From Actinomycetota bacterium (lineage in GTDB: Bacteria > Actinomycetota > Coriobacteriia > Anaerosomatales > D1FN1-002), in NCBI GenBank assembly GCA_005774595.1, contig VAUM01000055.1, positions 1 through 8,884 on the forward strand: a DNA stretch of 8,884 nt, given 5' to 3'. This document shows positions 6,996 through 8,884 of this stretch, in pieces. Every line of letters begins with the position of its first letter. Position 1 is the first letter of the stretch. The notes under the pieces were generated by a model that was not told the DNA's origin, did no database searches, and was given only the letters and a program-made list of their open reading frames with translations. The position numbers and the translations under genes are program-made.

Positions 6996-7080
6996 TGGTG
7001 CGGGCGAGAGGGGTCGAACCTCCACGAGTCGCCTCACAGGGACCTAAACCCTGCGCGTCTGCCAGTTCCGCCACGCCCGC
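6996..7080 (-). tRNA. tRNA-Leu (anticodon TAG)
   Basis: The minus strand folds as a complete tRNA of 85 bases including CCA. The acceptor stem is GCGGGCG/CGCCCGC with discriminator A and encoded CCA (6996-6998). The anticodon stem CAGGG/CCCTG holds loop TTTAGGT, giving TAG. A long variable arm with a GAG/CTC stem marks class II tRNA-Leu. The T-loop is TTCGACC. It reads CUA and, with modification, other CUN codons. It is the nearest gene upstream of tig. Confidence 0.96.
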
Positions 7081-7097
7081 ACGAAAGCCGGCACACA

Positions 7098-7103
7098 ACT
7101 ATA
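7098..7103 (-). promoter_or_regulatory. Possible -10 box for tRNA-Leu
   Basis: The minus strand reads TATAGT, 17 bases before the tRNA-Leu 5' end and five bases after a terminator hairpin (7109-7132). No -35 match is found at 17 or 18 bases; that position falls in the hairpin stem. The same bases could instead be the U-rich tail of the terminator. Confidence 0.45.
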
Positions 7104-7108
7104 CACAA

Positions 7109-7132
7109 GAGGCCGACACCGGCGTCGGCCTC
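7109..7132 (-). terminator. Intrinsic terminator after tRNA-Lys
   Basis: A perfect 9-bp stem, GAGGCCGAC with GTCGGCCTC, encloses a six-base loop, starting 12 bases after the tRNA-Lys 3' end. On the minus strand it is followed by TTGTGTATAGTTGTGT, the most T-rich tail in the window. Confidence 0.75.
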
Positions 7133-7143
7133 GGGGATCGCTA

Positions 7144-7219
7144 TGGTGGGCCGTATAGGGATCGAACCTATGACCTTGGGATTAAGAGTCCCCTGCTCTA
7201 CCAGCTGAGCTAACGGCCC
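7144..7219 (-). tRNA. tRNA-Lys (anticodon CTT)
   Basis: A 76-base tRNA with encoded CCA (7144-7146). Acceptor GGGCCGT/ACGGCCC, discriminator A. D-arm TAGCTCAGCTGGTAGAGC. Anticodon loop CTCTTAA gives CTT, reading AAG. The T-loop is TTCGATC. The first pair of the anticodon stem (27-43) reads G-A, a mild oddity. It has its own promoter just upstream and a strong terminator just downstream, so it is probably a single-gene transcript. Confidence 0.96.
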
Positions 7220-7232
7220 GATGAGCGTTGCC

Positions 7233-7260
7233 ATTCTACACGGTCGGCGCGGTCACGCAA
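7233..7260 (-). promoter_or_regulatory. Promoter of tRNA-Lys
   Basis: On the minus strand TTGCGT (7255-7260), 16 bases, then TAGAAT (7233-7238). Transcription would start near 7226, only a few bases before the mature 5' end at 7219. Confidence 0.7.
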
Positions 7261-7264
7261 GCGA

Positions 7265-7295
7265 GCCTCCCGCGCGCTTCCGGGCGGCGGGAGGC
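7265..7295 (-). terminator. Hairpin at the lipoprotein stop, likely terminator
   Basis: Nine-bp arms GCCTCCCGC (7265-7273) and GCGGGAGGC (7287-7295) enclose a 13-base loop. The stem begins in the stop codon (7295-7297). Downstream on the minus strand is TCGCTTGCG, without a true U-tract, and the -35 box of the tRNA-Lys promoter follows at once. Confidence 0.55.
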
Positions 7296-7483
7296 TACTT
7301 CGGCTCGTGGCAGTCGCAGCCGCGCGCGTCCGAGCCGCCCTGGTCCATGGGATGCGGCTTGCCGATGGTGTGAGCCGCCGCCTGCTCGACAGTGAGCGGC
7401 CTGGCCTTCTTCGCGCATCCGGCGAGCGGTGCGGCGAGCGCGAGAACGAGCAGGATCGCGAGCGGTGCGTTCGGGCGGGGCAT
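7295..7483 (-). CDS. Small putative lipoprotein with a C-terminal CDCH motif
   Basis: I do not recognise a family. The 62-residue product has a lipoprotein signal: two Arg/Pro-rich residues' worth of positive start (MPRPN), a hydrophobic stretch APLAILLVLALAAPL (6-20) and lipobox LAGC, with C23 as the lipidated cysteine. After processing, about 40 residues would be anchored to the membrane. The mature part starts AKKARPLTVEQAAAH (24-38) and ends with possible metal ligands H38, H44, M46, C56, C58 and H59 (GCDCHEPK, 55-62). CDCH is not the CxxCH of cytochrome c. Start ATG (7481-7483) has GGAAGG six bases upstream. A longer in-frame reading runs back into tRNA-His and is not credible. No promoter is clear in the 74 bases to tRNA-His, so it may be read from that tRNA's promoter. 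A terminator-like hairpin overlaps its stop. Coding status rests on the signal peptide and ribosome binding site. Confidence 0.75.
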   Translation of the reverse strand: MPRPNAPLAILLVLALAAPLAGCAKKARPLTVEQAAAHTIGKPHPMDQGGSDARGCDCHEPK

Positions 7484-7517
7484 CGTGAGCCTTCCGTGCG
7501 GCCTTCCTGCAGCGGGA

Positions 7518-7540
7518 CCCCCTCGCCTGGTGCGAGGAGG
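7518..7540 (-). terminator. Hairpin between tRNA-His and the lipoprotein gene
   Basis: On the minus strand CCTCCTCGC pairs with GCGAGGGGG around a five-base loop (nine pairs, one of them G-T), starting 17 bases after the tRNA-His CCA. No T-run follows. It may end the tRNA-His transcript, or act as a partial terminator or processing signal that lets some transcription through to the lipoprotein gene. Confidence 0.5.
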
Positions 7541-7557
7541 CCCCGATGGAGTACGTC

Positions 7558-7635
7558 TGGGGTGGGTAACGGGACTCGAACCCGCGACCTTCGGAGCCAC
7601 AGTCCGACGCTCTAACCGACTGAGCTACACCCACC
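7558..7635 (-). tRNA. tRNA-His (anticodon GTG)
   Basis: The anticodon stem TCGGA/TCCGA holds loop CTGTGGC, giving GTG. The T-loop is TTCGAGT and CCA is encoded (7558-7560). The 5' G at 7635 is the extra G(-1) special to tRNA-His and pairs with discriminator C at 7561. The 78-base span includes it. It is transcribed from a near-consensus promoter upstream. Confidence 0.96.
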
Positions 7636-7675
7636 GTGTGACGCCCCGCAGGCACCTGCCCGCGGGCGCCCCGCT

Positions 7676-7704
7676 ACGCTAGCGACGCGCCGCCGGGTTG
7701 TCAA
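7676..7704 (-). promoter_or_regulatory. Strong promoter of tRNA-His
   Basis: The minus strand has a perfect -35 box TTGACA (7699-7704), exactly 17 bases, then TAGCGT (7676-7681). Start would be near 7669, about 34 bases before the tRNA. This is the best promoter match in the window, and it may also serve the lipoprotein gene. Confidence 0.8.
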
Positions 7705-7719
7705 TGCGCGGGCGCGACG

Positions 7720-7747
7720 CGAGGGCCCCGGCGCGCCGAGGCCCTCG
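7720..7747 (-). terminator. Terminator hairpin after the Pro-Gly-Arg tRNA unit
   Basis: CGAGGGCC and GGCCCTCG form a perfect 8-bp stem; inside it, after one C-A mismatch, CGG/CCG extends the stem around a CGCG loop. It begins 12 bases after the tRNA-Arg 3' end. No T-run follows on the minus strand, and the tRNA-His promoter comes next. Confidence 0.6.
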
Positions 7748-7759
7748 TCTTCGAGTCGG

Positions 7760-7836
7760 TGGCGCGCCCGGGAGGATTCGAACCCCCGGCCTGAAGATTA
7801 GAAGTCTTCCGCTCTATCCACCTGAGCTACGGGCGC
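7760..7836 (-). tRNA. tRNA-Arg (anticodon TCT)
   Basis: A 77-base tRNA: acceptor GCGCCCG/CGGGCGC, discriminator G, encoded CCA (7760-7762). Anticodon stem GAAGA/TCTTC with loop CTTCTAA gives TCT, reading AGA. The T-loop is TTCGAAT. It is last of the Pro-Gly-Arg group, 40 bases after tRNA-Gly. AGA should be a rare codon in a genome this GC-rich (inference). Confidence 0.96.
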
Positions 7837-7876
7837 CTATGCTGCGCGCCGCACGCGACGGCGCTGTGAGATGTCG

Positions 7877-7952
<76 letters not shown>

Positions 7953-7959
7953 ATGAAGC

Positions 7960-8036
7960 TGGTCGGGCCGGCCGGATTCGAACCGGCGACCCCCTGCTCC
8001 CAAAGCAGGTGCGCTACCAAGCTGCGCCACGGCCCG
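7960..8036 (-). tRNA. tRNA-Pro (anticodon TGG)
   Basis: A 77-base tRNA: acceptor CGGGCCG/CGGCCCG, discriminator A, encoded CCA (7960-7962). Anticodon stem CCTGC/GCAGG with loop TTTGGGA gives TGG, reading CCA and other CCN by wobble. The T-loop is TTCGAAT. First gene of the Pro-Gly-Arg unit. Confidence 0.96.
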
Positions 8037-8048
8037 ACCCTTGACCCA

Positions 8049-8062
8049 CCCGGCACGCCGGG
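8049..8062 (-). repeat. Short hairpin in the tRNA-Pro leader
   Basis: CCCGGC and GCCGGG are separated by two bases, so at most five pairs would form with a four-base loop. It lies between the proposed -10 box and the tRNA-Pro 5' end and would be in the 5' leader removed by RNase P. No role is shown. Confidence 0.3.
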
Positions 8063-8072
8063 CGCGCGAGAC

Positions 8073-8078
8073 AGTATA
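8073..8078 (-). promoter_or_regulatory. -10 box of the Pro-Gly-Arg tRNA operon
   Basis: The minus strand reads TATACT, close to TATAAT, 36 bases before the tRNA-Pro 5' end. Start would be near 8066. The -35 position 17 bases upstream reads TGCGCC, a poor match, and lies within the hairpin 8079-8104. Confidence 0.55.
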
Positions 8079-8104
8079 GCGTGCGCGGCGAGCGCGGCGC
8101 ACGC
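8079..8104 (-). terminator. Hairpin after rdgB, possible terminator of rph-rdgB
   Basis: Perfect 8-bp arms GCGTGCGC and GCGCACGC enclose a ten-base loop, 15 bases after the rdgB stop. On the minus strand TATACTGTCT follows directly, so the hairpin abuts and may share bases with the tRNA promoter. Confidence 0.5.
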
Positions 8105-8119
8105 GGCGCGGGCCGGCGT

Positions 8120-8716
8120 TCAGCCGCGCGGCCCGAGCGCGTCGCGCAGGGCCCTCAGCGCGGCCCCCCGGTGGCTGATCGCGTTCTTCTCCCCCATGCC
8201 GAGCTGAGCCATCGTCCGCCCCGGAGTCACGTCCGGGAGGAACAGCGGGTCGTAGCCGAAGCCGCCGTCGCCGAGCGCGACCGTCCCCATCCGCCCCTCG
8301 CATGCGCCGCTCGCGACCGTCTCGGCCCCGTCGTCGTCGAGAAACACCATCGCGCACCGGAAGCGCGCCGCCCGCCCGTCCGCAGGCACGCCGTCCAAGG
8401 CGGTGAGCAGGCGTGCGTTGTTGTCGGCATCGGTGGCGTCCTCGCCCGCGTAGCGCGACGACCGCACGCCCGGTTCGCCGTCCAGCGCGTCGACCTCGAG
8501 CCCCGAGTCGTCGGCGAGCGCGGCCCCGCCGAACGCGGCGCGCGCGGCCGCCGCCTTGATGCGCGCGTTCTCCTCGAAGGTGCCGCCGGTCTCCTCGGGC
8601 GCGTCCCAGCCGCCGAGGTCGGCCACCGAGACGAACTCCCACTCCGGGAACGCGAGTGCCGCGCGGATCTCGGCGAGCTTGCCGGCGTTGCCTGTCGCGA
8701 CCACGACGCGCTTCAT
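8120..8716 (-). CDS. rdgB: XTP/dITP diphosphatase (RdgB/HAM1 family)
   Basis: Hydrolyses non-canonical purine triphosphates (dITP, XTP, dXTP) to monophosphates and pyrophosphate, keeping them out of DNA and RNA; a cytoplasmic dimer needing magnesium. The 198 residues are normal length. Seen: substrate-binding ATGNAGKLAEI (7-17), FEEN (47-50), the active-site block ADDSGLEVDAL (68-78) with D70 as likely catalytic base, PGVRSSRYAG (82-91), GFGYDPLF (152-159) and the purine-contacting EKNAISHRGAA (176-186). ATG at 8714-8716 is preceded by GAGGA, four bases upstream, overlapping the rph stop region. Six bases separate it from rph, so they are co-transcribed; rph-rdgB is a known pairing in Gram-positives. 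C-terminus is the usual short basic tail. Confidence 0.97.
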   Translation of the reverse strand: MKRVVVATGNAGKLAEIRAALAFPEWEFVSVADLGGWDAPEETGGTFEENARIKAAAARAAFGGAALADDSGLEVDALDGEPGVRSSRYAGEDATDADNNARLLTALDGVPADGRAARFRCAMVFLDDDGAETVASGACEGRMGTVALGDGGFGYDPLFLPDVTPGRTMAQLGMGEKNAISHRGAALRALRDALGPRG

Positions 8717-8722
8717 CGTTCC

Positions 8723-8884
8723 TCAGCCCTCGAACGTGTCGAGGTCGCCCTCGGTCACGGTGCGCTGCACCTCGACAAGCCGGGTGACACCGCTCTCCGC
8801 GAGCTCGAGCAGCGCGTCGAGCGCCGCGCGGTCGAACGGCGCCTTCTCACCGGTGCCCTGCACCTCGATGAATCGGCCGCGGCC
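8723..8884 (-). CDS. rph: Ribonuclease PH, C-terminal part (enters from outside the window)
   Basis: The last 53 residues of a phosphate-dependent 3'-5' exoribonuclease that trims tRNA 3' ends and degrades structured RNA as a hexamer. Visible are RFIEVQGTGEKAPFDR (4-19 of the fragment), the conserved strand and turn near the RNase PH C-terminus, and the final helix ALDALLELAESGVTRLVEVQ (21-40). A short acidic tail ends at the TGA (8723-8725). Frame is open to the window edge. The following rdgB gene six bases away supports the call. The catalytic residues lie outside the window, so activity cannot be judged. Confidence 0.92.
   Translation of the reverse strand, partial: GRGRFIEVQGTGEKAPFDRAALDALLELAESGVTRLVEVQRTVTEGDLDTFEG

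Overview
The window is GC-rich bacterial chromosome, almost all of it read from the minus strand and carrying conserved housekeeping genes. Its order (folC after valS; clpX, clpP and tig together; rph followed by rdgB), its promoters (TTGACA or TTGCGT with TAnnnT -10 boxes) and its tRNAs with encoded CCA suit a high-GC Gram-positive. My tentative inference is an Actinomycetota lineage such as the Coriobacteriia. I have no search to prove this.

Layout, left to right. (1) Positions 1-2872: the 5' end of folC and complete valS, both minus, in the order valS then folC. (2) Positions 2873-3660: a short plus-strand island, the only plus-strand genes here. It holds two tandem paralogous genes for small Cys/His-rich proteins (75 and 74 aa), preceded by a promoter-like sequence inside a 32-bp dyad and followed by a 24-bp perfect palindrome that includes the clpX stop codon. 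(3) Positions 3661-6926: tig-clpP-clpX, minus, a tightly spaced protein-quality-control operon: ribosome-bound chaperone, protease core and AAA+ unfoldase. (4) Positions 6996-8036: six minus-strand tRNA genes, in transcription order Pro(TGG), Gly(TCC), Arg(TCT), His(GTG), Lys(CTT), Leu(TAG), with a small lipoprotein gene between His and Lys. Promoters and hairpins divide the tRNAs into several units. (5) Positions 8120-8884: rdgB and the 3' end of rph, minus, six bases apart.

How the genes relate: valS with the tRNAs serves translation; tig, ClpP and ClpX fold or destroy new and damaged proteins; rph matures tRNA 3' ends or trims RNA, and RdgB cleans the nucleotide pool. The tRNA-Leu gene lies 69 bases ahead of tig, and that gap contains no TA dinucleotide, so the protease operon may be transcribed together with the tRNA.

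The least explained content is the tandem pair of Cys/His-rich proteins with their dyad-flanked promoter, followed by the 62-residue lipoprotein ending in a CDCH motif. Everything else is recognisable core machinery. I see no CRISPR, insertion sequence, phage gene or rRNA. The longest stretch without a gene is 217 bases (2873-3089).
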